Below are positions 1 to 12,230 of a stretch of 64,000 nt of DNA, in pieces. Source of the stretch: Gerris lacustris (lineage: Eukaryota; Arthropoda; Insecta; Hemiptera; Gerridae); the NCBI GenBank assembly GCA_951217055.1, contig OX578282.1, positions 45,338,329 through 45,402,328 on the forward strand, in the 5' to 3' direction. The notes under the pieces are model-generated. The model ran no database searches. It worked only from the letters and a program-made list of their open reading frames with translations, and had not been told where the DNA came from. The translations under genes and the position numbers were made by a program. Every line of letters starts with the position of its first letter. Position 1 is the first letter of the stretch.

Positions 1-205
1 GCTGTCCAACGAACTTAGCCTGAGTATTAGTAAGAGGATCATGTATACCAAATTTCAACTAAATCGGTCAACTTTTATTCAAGTTATCGGCACACGCGTA
101 AACGTTACTGAAAGACAGACGCAGACAGAATGTTGACACAGAATATAAGACAGAATAGAAGACAGATTGTTGAATGTAAGAAGCTCGCTTACGCTCGCTT
201 CAATT
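1..205 (-). repeat. Family A dispersed repeat, fragment (interior II)
   Basis: This is the interior-II part of family A read on the minus strand. It is recognised by the blocks 'gtccaacgaactt', 'ccaaatttcaact' and 'cggtcaacttttattcaag', which recur near 5.1, 9.7, 22.1, 33.4 and 52.4 kb. The GTCT tract appears as gacagacgcagacag. The copy is cut by the window start and is strongly diverged. Confidence 0.75.
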
Positions 206-3200
206 AATCAAATAATTGGTACTCATTTACTTTCTTACCTACCCAAAATAACTTTAATGTGTAAATTTTCCCTTGTCTTAATGGTTATTTAGACACAAAA
301 TTATTTATAAGTGGCAAGCAAGTATGGGTGGGTAACCAAGTAAATGCTTGTCACATTGCACCTAATTTACTTGGTTACCCACTTATGGGTGGGTAAGCAA
401 GTAAATTAGTTCCAAATAAACATAATTTTAAAATATAATAATTCTGATAATGTAACTATAGATCAAATTCATTCCAAGTGCATTTGACGTATGAATTGTA
501 TTCAGTGATTTTATAGCCTTTAGGCATATTTTACCCTTCCCACATATTTTGACAAGCATGTTTGAATCATGTTTATGTGTCTAATCCGAGGCTGTTTGCT
601 TTCCAACCCTACACTACGTCATTTCGGTCGCTTCCATTAAGTAGGTTTATTCAAGTTTTTCGATCTATATGTAAATTAGTGTTTTGTCACGAAATGTAAA
701 GAGACAGTCAAGGGGACGTGTGCGTGCGAGAGAGCCAATTGCTATTTTAGTTTCTATAACAGCCAAGGCTTCTCATCCTTAAAATTATATTTTATTATGA
801 CAATTAACATGTTAAATTTGCCTGTTAATGGTAGTTTCGTGTTATTTTTTGTAAAAATTATATGAGACTAAAAAATAGAAATATTTTATTTTTAAACTGT
901 TTAATGTCAAATGTTTGTATTTTACTGGATAACTAGCTTTTTTTTACTTTTAAATGAAATACTATCTTATTAATTTATTATAAGAAGTTAGTGAAACATT
1001 TTTGTTTATAAGGTTAAGGTTTTGTAAAACTGATTTGTTTTTTATTTGTCATACCACAATCACCCATATTTTATACCTATTGATTTTGGCTTACACATGG
1101 CATAAATTCTTTGACACAACATTATCCAAAATTGTACCATTGATATTACAAATAAAAACTTTGCGTGGTGGCTACTTTGTTTTTGGTTAATTTGGGGTTT
1201 AATTAAATAAGACTTAGAAATTAGAAGAAGAACTAAGAATTAGAAATAGTGCAAAAGCAATTTATTAGTCGACACATGAATTGAAACTGGCATTCCCTGA
1301 TTGGTTGGTTCAATAATAACTATTTGTTAAGAAAAAATTACCTCTTTGGTAGATAGCATTTAACAATTTACCTTATTTTCGCTGTGGGTCTTTCTTGTAC
1401 AAGCCATTATCTAAATCATTCCCTGTACGCCCGTAATTGTCTCTGGTGTCAACCCGAATTGATGTTTCTGTTGTGGATGATGATTTCTGTCGCCGACAAT
1501 TCACAGCCAAAACCATTAAGACCTTAAATGAATTTGTAACAAATGTCTTCTGGGGAAATTAATTTATTGGGCTACATCTCAACTCCTTTCTAGTGGAAAC
1601 CATTTTCCTCTCTGGCTTGTTCTACTCGAGATCTGTGCGGGAGTCTCATGGAAGCTAATAACCTGTGTCTTTGTCATCTCCCCTTCCATCTGACTCTGAG
1701 ATATTATAGAAATCGATAAAGGTTTCGGAGGGATGTTGGAAGGAGTTGAAGTCGGTAGTTGTTTCTTTGATGTATCGCTGCAGCTTCTAGTCTGGATAGA
1801 GTGGCAGAGGGAGTGAGTGGAAGGGAGCCCGTTTAATGGCATATAATTGGTCGGAATTGAAGCCTCTACGCCATGGTGCCGTACCGTTTAGGTACCGAGG
1901 CGATAATATTGCCCCAAGCTTTTAGCTTCCTACCGAAAACAACCCTTGTTGGTAAGCCCTAAGAACACCCTTAGGTATAAGCACCTCTGCTGGCAGTTTG
2001 TCGCTAAACCGCAATAACCGTTTTACCGTGAAAGGTCCCTCCATGTTTTCCTTCGTACCAACTCTTCACGGCTCTCAAACTTCTCCCATTTCCTCCCTTA
2101 TCACACGTGTTCACCTAAAAGCAAAAATTGAGCACTTAAGAAAATGAAACCCATAATACATGGAATGTTATGCAACTTCCATCCCGGGGATTTGATTTAT
2201 TTATCCAATATTTGTTTATTACGCTTCTTGGTTTCCCTTAACCCCTTTCTGAACTTATACTTATAGTATACTCGTATATTCGAGATATATACTTGTTATA
2301 TTTTAAATATTATAAATGACAAATCATTGAACTAGTTAATGTATATATTTCCTCAAGTGGAACTTTAAAGCTTACTTACTTAATTAAATAATATAATTGC
2401 TATCATTATTTAAATACAAACAACCCGTATTAAAAATCGTCAATTATAATTAATATTTTAGACCAACACCCCTTCGTAATAGAAAAATACAGAAACAAGA
2501 AAAAGTTCTGAATAACCAATATTTTTTTATGTATAAAAATTAATTAATTTAAATTATTTTTTTTAAGTATAAAAAAAGCGATGTAATAAAAGAACGAAAA
2601 GGAGAAAAAAAACACCTTAAAACATGTGAAGGGTGAACAAAACAAGAAATAACTGTTCATTATTAAATGGTTAGCCGTGAGCAAGAGCTCACCACCTTGC
2701 TCACTTTGTTCTAACATTCCCTTGCTTTCATATCTTGCTTCAACACAACTCCTTATCATTAATCATCATTAAAGTGTTAAAAACTTTACACCTTCAATTG
2801 TTCCACGGCTTACAAATAAGTACAGTAGTACTTTATTCCGTTTCTTCTTTTTTAGCTTTTTTGTATTTTACAAGGTGTTTTTTTTTTTTTTGTTTTGTTT
2901 TTTTTTCCTTCTTTTTTGTTCTCTTTCGGTTTGTCGGAGGAGAAGAGTTAGTAATTAAAATAAACAGCAGATGTTTTTGTTTTTTTGGAGATGAGGTTGT
3001 TTTTATTTTTTTGTTTTGTTTCTGTAGAGACTATATAGGCTAGTTGGAAAGGAAGGTCTTCAAGTGCTCATTATTCTTTTGTCAACCCCCACTCTTCTGC
3101 ACTTTTTCTAAAAAAAAGGAATACTACCCCCCAGACTTGGTTTTGCTCTTTCTCTTTTGCCTTGTCTTTCTGCGCTACTGCTTTTTGGGGGGCTAATTTC

Positions 3201-3814
3201 CTCGGGCAGTTTAATACTCGAGGAAGGGTTGTTTTTCAACTTACTCACTTGCTCAACCCGATGTTTTCAAAGACTAAGCCTGAATCATTTGTCTGCCTAG
3301 GTCTGCTAGGATAACACCACCTACTTTTTCAACCTTGGTGAAGTAGAAAGTTCATCTGGCTATTTTTTTTCTTTTGACGGGGAAAGGACTTAGTGAAAAA
3401 GAGGTTTGAAGACTTAAAAAGGGAGAGCTAAGTTCAGAGCTCTTTCCCAGGTGATTATTTTATTTTAAGCCATTCTTGACTTATGTCTTCACTTAAAAAA
3501 GGCTCCAACGGCAAAAGTTAACTCTCAAATATATACTTAGCCTATTCTAACAGGAAAAGACCCAAACGACGGCTGTGGAAAAAAAATATATTAAAAGATT
3601 AGATTATATAATGAGTGCCAAGTTAAATATAGATTGATGTGCAACAAAAGGAATTGTAATTAAAGAAAATAAGTAATAACATAAATAGAAATACAACGAG
3701 ACAGGGATTTGCTAATTAACGAACTTAATATTTTACTTTAAACTTTTTTCCTTTTTGAAATAAATTACGATACTAAAATACTTGATATGCGGAACAAAAA
3801 TCAATCAATTATAT
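206..3814. other. Non-coding AT-rich stretch with a hairpin and T-rich tract
   Basis: No gene is recognised. An 18-bp perfect inverted repeat lies at 328-345 and 365-382 (core GGTAACCAAGTAAAT), followed by a direct copy of the left arm at 386-405. The segment 2860-3050 is very T-rich. The part near 1,600-2,100 has short open stretches on the minus strand, the longest 87 codons, with no match I recognise. Confidence 0.6.
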
Positions 3815-3991
3815 CGACCGTCATATTTCACTGCAATCGGATGAGTAGTTTTTTAAGATATGGTAGTACGTCAGAATGTAGACTGACAGACTGACATGAG
3901 ACCTAACATGGTCCCTTAATTTGAGACCCCAAAAAAATGTATTCTTCAGAATGATCACAATGCTTCGTCTACCTTCGGGAAGCTCGGATAA
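3815..3991 (-). repeat. Family A repeat, diverged copy (interior I)
   Basis: On the minus strand this carries the terminal hairpin remnant (cttcgggaagctcgga), a decayed GTCT tract (gactgacagactgacatgag) and the interior-I words 'atcggatgagtag' and 'ttttaagatatgg'. It is more diverged than the copies near 45, 54 and 60 kb. Confidence 0.7.
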
Positions 3992-5027
3992 AAAAAAATA
4001 CACTCTCTGTACTCCAGAAGACTCAACAATTAGCTCATTTCGGTGTAGGCATCCTTAATATCATTTGGTTCAATAATGTTTAAATCAAAAGGATGAACTA
4101 TGTTTTTTTATTGTTTCGTTACTTAAGTCAAAAATGAAAAGATTGTCTCCTTCCGACCACTGTAGAAATCCTACTTTATTTGATTTTATTAAAAGAAATT
4201 AATCATTTCTTATAAATTTAGGTATGTGTATGTCTATATATTATATATAATGCGTGTGTGTTCTGTGGCAGACTTAATGCTACTCGCTTAGGTATGATAG
4301 ATAGGGTTATATAGGGAGAAGGGTATTCGACTAAGGAGAAAACTTGAGCAAGGTCTAAACTGAATAGGGTGGCCCATGATGGATTGCCAAAGGACTCGAG
4401 AATCTCCGGTCTAACTTAGCCAACCTGTATAGACAGGTTAACTCATACATGTAAAACTTTTCACAATGTATTTCAAAAGCTGGAAGAGATCTATCATGAA
4501 AACTTCTCCTACCTTCTCTTCTTTTAAACGATAAAGTTCTCTTTAAAAACTTAGTAGACAGGATAATAAGGAGTGCCATTCTATTATGTCTTAGACGACT
4601 ATAAGTAAGTGTGTTTACTGCTCGATAATATACGACCCTATTAAGATAGAACCAATCTTTTTAATGACGTACCTAATACACTTTTTTAAAGATTGGAGTT
4701 ATCTTTCCAAGACATTTTTTTAAAAGCACTAAAATAAATAAATAAATAAATTTAAAAAAAAACAGATTAATAATAGTTAAGGTATCGAGCTCATGGCTTT
4801 TTTTACTCTTTTAAAGGAAAAGCTATTATTACGTCTTTTGAGTTAAGAGTATAGAACACTTGAAAAAGGAGGGAACATTTTAACTACTTTAGTAGCATCA
4901 GCTTATTATCTATTATCTTCGGTAAGCTCGGAAGCAATAGAATTGAATATAATATAACTAATTGTAGCTCCAGAGCTTAAAATTTTTATTTTATAGATTA
5001 TTTTTCTTAATTTATTAAGTCTATACT
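3992..5027. other. Non-coding; isolated family A terminal hairpin at 4917-4942
   Basis: No gene is seen. At 4917-4942 the minus-strand family A hairpin (cttcggtaagctcggaagc) stands alone without the rest of the element. This suggests a solo end or a severe truncation. Confidence 0.6.
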
Positions 5028-5410
5028 CGTTGAAGCGAGCGTTGCGAGCTTCCTACATTTAACGAAATATGCGCCATGTCTGTGTGTGTGTCTGAAACGT
5101 ACGACGATAACTTGAGTAAAAGTAGACCGATTTTTATGAAATTTGGTACACATGTTCCTTTTACCAATCCCCAGGACGAGTTCGTTGGACAACGTTGTCT
5201 GCCCAAGCTTTCGCGCGCACCGCTCGCATAAACGTGCACTTCAAAATTAAAATTGGAATTTAAGGACGGGAAAAAATTTCAACTTTATCTATTCGATGAG
5301 ACGAACATTTTTTTTCAAATAACATTTTTTAGTAAAACCAACAGCGACACCGCTATGAATTAAAAAAATATCGTTAAAACTATTAAAGTGGACCTAAACG
5401 TTTAAAGATG
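5028..5410 (+). repeat. Family A repeat (interior II), 5' truncated
   Basis: This is a plus-strand interior-II copy. It has a GTCT-like tract (tgtctgtgtgtgtgtct), then 'cgacgataacttgagtaaa', 'gaaatttggtacacatg', 'gttcgttggacaacg' and the tail 'aaattggaatttaaggacgg'. It lacks the family hairpin at its start. Stop-free runs here encode only repeat sequence and are not genes. Confidence 0.8.
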
Positions 5411-8400
5411 TGTGGTTAGAGGAATAGTAAGAATAGAGGGTTTTTCCCTTGGTACTAGAAGCTGTACTACTATCATTCCCTATATCTATCAACTCATCAT
5501 GATTATCTATTTTTTCAATATTCAATACATATTTATTACCATACGCTCGCTTCAATGATAGAGCCACGCGATGCCTAGTTAGAAATGGATTCCTTTTTAA
5601 TACCAAGGTATGACGCTACCTTTTTTCATAGAATTACACTGTTCTTTTTATTCTTACGCCATTTTCTAAGAGTGCTTGCAGTTATTTGTATATAAAAAAG
5701 GTTTTGGTCTTGGAACTTTGGAAGTGTCGGTGTTTCCCTATATACTGGTCCTGACGTCAATACTTACCTTGCTCCCTTTTAATAAGAGGAAATCTTCGAG
5801 GTAGAAGAACTTGTAAGTAGGTTTGTTTTATCCTTATCCGTTTGAGAGAAAGTGAAAGAAAGAGGTTTTTGAAGGGTGACAACACTTGTACAGCGATACC
5901 GGAGCCTCCTCGTTACCGTCAAGTTTTGCCTTCGTTGAAGATAAGGAGATTGTGTACTTGAGAATGTAAGAGCCAGGAGTTCTTCAAGTGTGGCGGTATG
6001 TCGGGTGAGAGAGCCTTGTAAGTTAGTAGGGAGGGTTATGGTGTCAGGAGTATCCGATCCTTGTACCTTTCCACTCTACCCTAGAGTCTGCAGGACTAGA
6101 ACCTTCGGATAAGGAGCGTATCCGCCCTCCACTTAGAAGGACCCCACTTCATATCAATTTGCCCCTTTACACGGTCGAGATTCTTCGACTAGGGGAGACC
6201 TTAGGCCTTCCGTGGTAACAGGAGGTCGGTAACACAAAATAATCTGCCTTTGAAACAAGAACCCATGAACTATCTCCAACAAGCACTCCATCCGACATCA
6301 TCAAGTTTTTTCTCTGTCGTTATATAAGTTCTCTTCTGATACCTCCTTTTTGTCACTGTGAAGCCGCGTAATTCAAACGTCTTTGTTCCCAACGCTCAAA
6401 ACTCCCCCTTTTCCTCTCTCAATAATCTTTGACTTTATTCTGTGGCACGTGCCTTCAACCCTTTAGTCCTCGGTAATAGAACTAGGAGAACCCATCAACC
6501 TTAAATATTATAATGAACTCCTTAAGTATTTATACCTCCTGAACCCTTATCATTTTAATTATGATGTTAACATTTTTAAAGAAAGAAGTTATCTGTATTA
6601 TAACTGTATTATTAATATCTGAAATCTATGAATATAATTAGAGCTAACTATAGTGACTCTCGGGTCTCTAAAACTCATTTTCAAAGCGGGTGCAATCCTT
6701 ATTTAATTCTTAGCGTTGAATTATGTCGAAACAGTTGTTATTTAAGTCAACACCAGGGTAATTCTTGTTGAAGTTCATTGTTTAACCTAAAGTATGTCAT
6801 ACCTGCAGTGTATCACACATCCGACATATTATGACATATAATATTGACTTTAAAAGAAAACTTGTTTTAATAAAATCAGTGTGTTTAGTTTTGCTTGCTC
6901 AATCTCAACGTTTTCTTAAATTTATAAAATAATCAAAGATTCTGCAGTCATCCGATATCTATACATTAGGAGTATTGTCTTTCTTTATATTAATTAGTAG
7001 GTCAATCGCTCAGCTATTGGGAAACAACTACCTTGTTTCTTTACCTTTTCCCTATCAGGAACATTCCATCTTATGTACAGTCCGTTACATCCCAGAGGAT
7101 CAAATATTCGTAGTTAGTTGTAGTAGCCGGAATATATAGTTTTCAAATAACTATTAGCAAAATAATATCAAAAACTTACACTGACCATGTACATTGCCAT
7201 CGTCAGTCTGCATTTTATTATTTTATTCATGGAATATGCCAAGATACTGACTAATTGAATGAGTAATAATGTTTTTTTTTAAACTATCTTTACCTGTTTA
7301 CTTTCATTTAACATAATTCCTATTTAACAAATTAAATTAAAAGGTGTGATAAAGGACATGCAATGATTCCGTTTAATTCTGCTTTTATCACTTGGACTTG
7401 ATAATAATAGTTACAATTAACCACCTTATTATGTTGAGGAGCGATACAGGAATAAACCATTATTTTAGTCGAGGAATTATTTTGTGTGAATATAATATTA
7501 CAATTTATAGCCCTAAGAGTGGCCTAGACGAACTCACCCCCAAGAGCTCCGAATAACAAAAGGTTCCATTGGTTGATTGCTTGTATAGTCGACTAAAAAA
7601 ATATCTTCGGGGTCCCCTATGTGTCAACCCCCTTGGATCCCCACACACCACTCCCTTCCGCTCGCTGAGATTTATCCTCGTCTACAACATTTATTGGGAC
7701 GAAACAAATTGCTTCTCTGATAAGTAGGTTCTGATAAAGGTTTTATTCCGTTGTGAAATTTGTATTCCTCCCCTTTTCATTTGAATACCCATGTATTGTC
7801 CCTATTATTCAAGTTCAATAACAAGTTCCGTCGCGTCCGGTTTTTGGTGTTATTGGCATTTTAGAAAACAATGATTTACTCGCTTTGATCCCTGCAAAAA
7901 CCCTTCCCCATACGCCATTTTAGTTTTATGAAAATAATTTAACGTGGGGTTTAACAAGTTTCGTTTCTAAGGGAGTGGAATTCGATTTGTTCGATGGAGC
8001 GAAAATGTTAAAACAGTGTTAAACCTTTCCCCACCATGTATTATTTGAGCTTTCGCCATAGTGTAGGGTGGATATGGGAGCTGGACCTATTGTTAAAACG
8101 CCAATCTATTCGTTATCTACCGGAGTAAATGATCGTGTAAATGTATAAACTGTTGCCTTGACTGAAAAGCACACGTCGGTCGAAATTGGGTTACTTCAAA
8201 GTTTAGAGCCCTGGGTAGAAGGGGACTAATACCTCCATTTCGGGGTTCTAAAGGTACCACACACAAATAACCGGGACAGACACTTTATATTAGCAGAGGG
8301 GAGGTCTTGTACGCTGTTTTGGCGGGCTGTACTCGGTGGATAGTCCCGAAACCACAAATTCGGTCTCCGCTTTAATAGGACACGCTAGAGCAAGCTATCG

Positions 8401-9510
8401 ATTTAGCGAGGAATTCCGTCCGCTATCTACGGGAATTAGGGCACTATGCAGGACCTACCTCCCCAGGTAAGATAATAACAGTATATATATGCATGGCTGG
8501 AAGGTTTCGGGTCCGAGTATAGGAGGCTTTGCAGACCCCTGTTGTATTGAGTCGTTGTAAACATGGACAACTTATGTCTTCATTCTACCCTATTGACTTA
8601 TCAGTTTAGTGCAAAGTTTGCAGAAAGCACGGTGAGTAAACTTCGACACACCAACTCTTGGCTACAACATAAATCTATGTCACGAGACGACCTCAAAACT
8701 CCAATCGGGGATAACAAACTTTTAACCACACTCCACACATATTTTGCATTTCACTGACTGATTTAAATGCACTGTAACCAACAACACTAATTAATGTCTA
8801 CTAAAATAAACCTGTAGGTTAAAGCTCCAATGAGTTATTGTTACTGTTTCATTTTAGAACTTCAAAGGAAAGAAAAAAAAAATTTCATGATTAACACTTC
8901 TGACATTTCAATTCTATATATTGGGAATATGTTTGCCATAAATAAATGCTTTTAAAATAAAACCTAGAAAATTTATGAATTGGGCTGACAAAAGAAGATA
9001 AAATGATTTTCTCGTCAACTCACAATTCCTGTTTATCTAATGTCTTTTGTTGTCAAAATTGTTAAATAAACATCGCTCATCTACAAAGTAAAGTGAAAAG
9101 ATAGTCGAAAAAGAAAGATTTGAAGTATAGGTGCAACAAATTGGTCTCGAGTTAACAGCAATTCACGTTAAGATAAGAGATAGGGGATCTCTTACGATTT
9201 TAAGGTTGGCAAAAAGGGGGTGCTATGAGGCTTATATTGCCTTAGGGTTGGAAATACTTCAACTCCTAACCCTATCGTCAGTTCACTTAGTGTTGCGTGA
9301 CTCCATAGGCTTTATCTTAACGTTTTCATCATTCGCCCAGTGAGTTAAGGTTGGCTTTAACATCATTATTACATAGGAACAGAAAAATGCTTTGGAATTT
9401 ACGTAAAACTTGAAGTGATTCAAAGTCCATTGAATGTACTGAAATAAATTGGTGACAAATATTTTTGTTATTTTCTTCTTTGAAGAGAAAATATATTGCT
9501 GCAACATGCT
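5411..9510. other. Long stretch without recognisable genes or repeats
   Basis: No family A or B copy, transposon end or convincing coding region is visible. No open frame of 60 or more codons lies between about 5.65 and 8.55 kb. Composition there is odd: GT exceeds TG, AC exceeds CA, and CpG exceeds GpC in the segments I counted by hand. Short frames at 8563-8757 and 9131-9343 resemble nothing I know. Confidence 0.5.
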
Positions 9511-9647
9511 TTGCTTTCGAGCTTACCGAAGGTAATGGAAGCTATGTGATCGTTCTGAAGAATGAAAAATTATTATGCCTCCGAATTAAAAGAAAACCAA
9601 GACAGAAATCCATTTCAGACATCAGGGAACATAAGTCTGTCTTTTTT
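9511..9647 (+). repeat. Family A 5' end (hairpin + GTCT), truncated
   Basis: The hairpin (tttcgagcttaccgaagg and its partner) and the downstream block 'acagaaatccatttcagac' are present. The copy stops at a short GTCTGTC tract. It is followed about 30 bp later by an inverted interior-II fragment, so two copies were joined in opposite orientation. Confidence 0.8.
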
Positions 9648-9677
9648 CTTTAAATTTCTTCTATTCTATCAAAAAAA

Positions 9678-9892
9678 GGCGGATAACGTTGTCCAACGAA
9701 CTCAGCCTGGGGCATTGGGAAAATGAACATGTGTACCAAATTTCAACTAACTCGGTGATCTTTTACTCATGTTATCATCATCGGTAGATTTCGGGACGCT
9801 TGTTTTTGTGACGGTAATTTGGTGACGGTTTTTTCGGATTCACTCCCGGGCTCCAGAACGTGCCTTAAGGAACTTCGTTCCAAAAATCATTT
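9678..9892 (-). repeat. Family A interior-II fragment, inverted
   Basis: The sequence starts 'ggcggataacgttgtccaac' and runs to 'gaacttcgttcc'. Its left part is the reverse complement of the block near 22.1 and 33.4 kb. The right part (cgggctccagaacgtgcc) also matches, inverted, the segment 52,316-52,404. The two sites therefore share one sub-variant. Confidence 0.75.
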
Positions 9893-10240
9893 CTGTTAAT
9901 TTGTGTGGCACATAGCTTCCTTGTATCCCATCACGTAATTAATTGAATTTATGCTTTTACAACCCATTCTTGTCTAATTCATTAAATTGGTCCCCTCTTA
10001 CATTTTATTTCAATTTACATTGTTCAGTTTTTATACATGAATAAAAGTATCAATTAATATTTTTAATGTACGCAAGGGTTGCAATTAATCAGGGGACCAT
10101 GTGCAGGCTACTTTGACAAACCATCCAAATGTCTTATCAATCAGATGTTTACTTTTGAAGATATAGGTATAAATGTTTTAAACGAATGTGGAAGAGAAAA
10201 AAAATGGCCTAAGAAGGCTGATACTTATATCGGTTAATTA

Positions 10241-11378
10241 TAAGGTTTGTTCCAACCACCAGTTCCGAATCAGTTTCGGATTATCCCGTGATTGACGTAA
10301 TGCGCATGCGCGATCACTGACCGTTGGAAATTGATTTGTGATTTCGTTTTTGTTAGAAAGCTCCTTTCTTGAACCAAACTGTTTGCCGTTGTAGGTTTTA
10401 GCACTGTTATCAGAACAACTTTTTGAGTTGATCGTTAATGTGATTTTGCGTTCCTGTGCTATCAAAAATACCTGAACTTATTAATATTAAAGATATGGAT
10501 GATGGATAAGTCTATAGATAATAGTTTATGAAGATAAGTGCCAGTCGCCTAAATCAGGGCCTGATTTAGGCCGCCTAGGGGCTCGCACAACAAGGGGGGG
10601 CCACACCACAAAAGTTTCATTTTCTAATGCTAATTAAGCTCGAAAATTGGAAGTAAAACCTACATACTCATAGAGGATATGACGAAAATACATGCACACA
10701 TTTTAGAAATGTTTATTTAATACATGAATTCACGATTTCATTTCGATTTACGCAATTCACAATTTTCGGGCTTACTGAGGTGAGCCAGTTTTAGTAGACT
10801 CACGGCACACTCGTATTCGTATTTTTATTGATATAATCCTAAATGCTCTTTTGTTTTAAAAAAACAAATATTAATCTTAGTCCAGTTAACGAAAGAAATA
10901 TTGCGGAAACAAATCGGATTCTTTCGATATTTGTTTGAAAATGGAATAAGTATCAAAAGTCCATCTTGGAAAATAGGTCCAATTTTTTTCAGAAATATCT
11001 AGAAAATGCCAATTATATGCACAAAAATTCATTGTCGCATTCGTACAAAAACATTTTAAAAAGAACAGTTGATTCGCAAGAAAGGAGAATAATTATAATA
11101 GGCGAGCGAAATCAAAACAAAAACAATGAAGCGGAGCGAAAGGTCACGTTTCTGTTCACCCAAACTCAATCCCAAACTACTAGTCCCTGCCGCCGATCGC
11201 TGACTGCTCTGACTGGTTCCAAACTAATCCGTGATTCAATCAGAGCGTGGTTGGAACAGCCGATTAACAGTCGGAGTCAGTCAGAGTTTGAGTTTGGGCT
11301 CGTTGGAACTCTTTTTTCCAAATGCGCATGCGTCGGACAGTTCCAAACCAGTTTGAAGAGTGGTTGGAACAAACCTAT
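10241..11378. mobile_element. Non-autonomous DNA transposon with 17-bp inverted ends
   Basis: The ends AGGTTTGTTCCAACCAC and GTGGTTGGAACAAACCT are perfect inverted repeats. Further subterminal copies of 'gttggaac/gttccaa' lie inside both arms. Flanks read ...taattATA and ATAacgtacc..., and the family A host reads across this point in other copies, so the insertion is proven by an interrupted repeat. A 3-bp ATA duplication is the best fit but is not certain. The frame at 10,966-11,421 covers repetitive subterminal sequence and looks fortuitous. The superfamily is not assigned. Confidence 0.75.
10554..10605. mobile_element. Possible solo hAT-like end
   Basis: The sequence cagggcctgatttaggcc followed by cctaggggctcg and a G run resembles hAT termini. 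I found no matching opposite end or 8-bp duplication, so this is tentative. Confidence 0.3.
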
Positions 11379-11783
11379 AACGTACCATCCAAATTCCATT
11401 AAAATCATACGAGTATTTTAAGATAATATGTTGGTTAAAAAATATTTGAGCAGAGAGACAGACACGAGACCAAAAATGTCTCTGATGTCTGAAACTGATT
11501 TCTGGGTTGGAATTTTTGAAATTGGTGATGTAAAAATGTTCTCATATTAAGAACGATCACATAGTTTCCGTTACCTTTGGTAAGATCGGAAGCTCATTCA
11601 ACTACATAATATATATATATTAAATAACAATTCTTGTTTAAATGTTAAATAAAAAATTCCGCTTTGATTTTTATTAATTTAAATTAATAGGAAATATGCC
11701 ATCCCGGAGGTAAAAGGCTGAGGCTGAGGCATGGGCGTAGCCAGGGTTGCCTTTAGGGGGGGGGGGGGGGGGGGCTAATTTTT

Positions 11784-11892
<109 letters not shown>

Positions 11893-12230
11893 TGTGTGTG
11901 GGTGGTGTATGTAAAACCAAAAAAGTGTTTTCTTTAAAAATGCCAAGAGTCTGACAGTACCAATATTAATATTTTCAAAATGATTTATTTTAATAAAAAA
12001 GACTCAATAGAACTATTAATTATAGGGGAAAAAATTGTTTATTTGAAATAGATTTTTTTAAGGAAAACTTGCTGTTTAAATCCACTTTTAATGTAATACA
12101 GTTCACATTAAGATTGGACAGAGAGTATTTGAAGCGACGTTAGCGTTTCCTATGAGATATTGTCTGAACTGCTACATCTCTAATTTTAATTTTTAAATAA
12201 ATAGTAATTAATTGTTTTTTAAGAATCAAA

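Larger units (their letters stand above)
9893..11605 (-). repeat. Family A full-length copy (interior I), split by an insertion
   Basis: On the minus strand the order of family blocks is complete: terminal block 'gtgtggcacatagcttcc', interior I up to 10,240, an interruption at 10,241-11,378, then 'taccatccaaatt', the GACA tract, 'tgatgtctgaaactg' and the terminal hairpin near 11,575-11,600. Without the insert it is about 575 bp, like the intact copies at 45.0 and 53.8 kb. The inserted element is younger than this copy. Confidence 0.8.

Noticed and set aside
1579..1842. 87-codon minus-strand frame as a gene
   Set aside because: It has Ser/Pro-rich composition, no recognised domain, and no splice or start context to support it.
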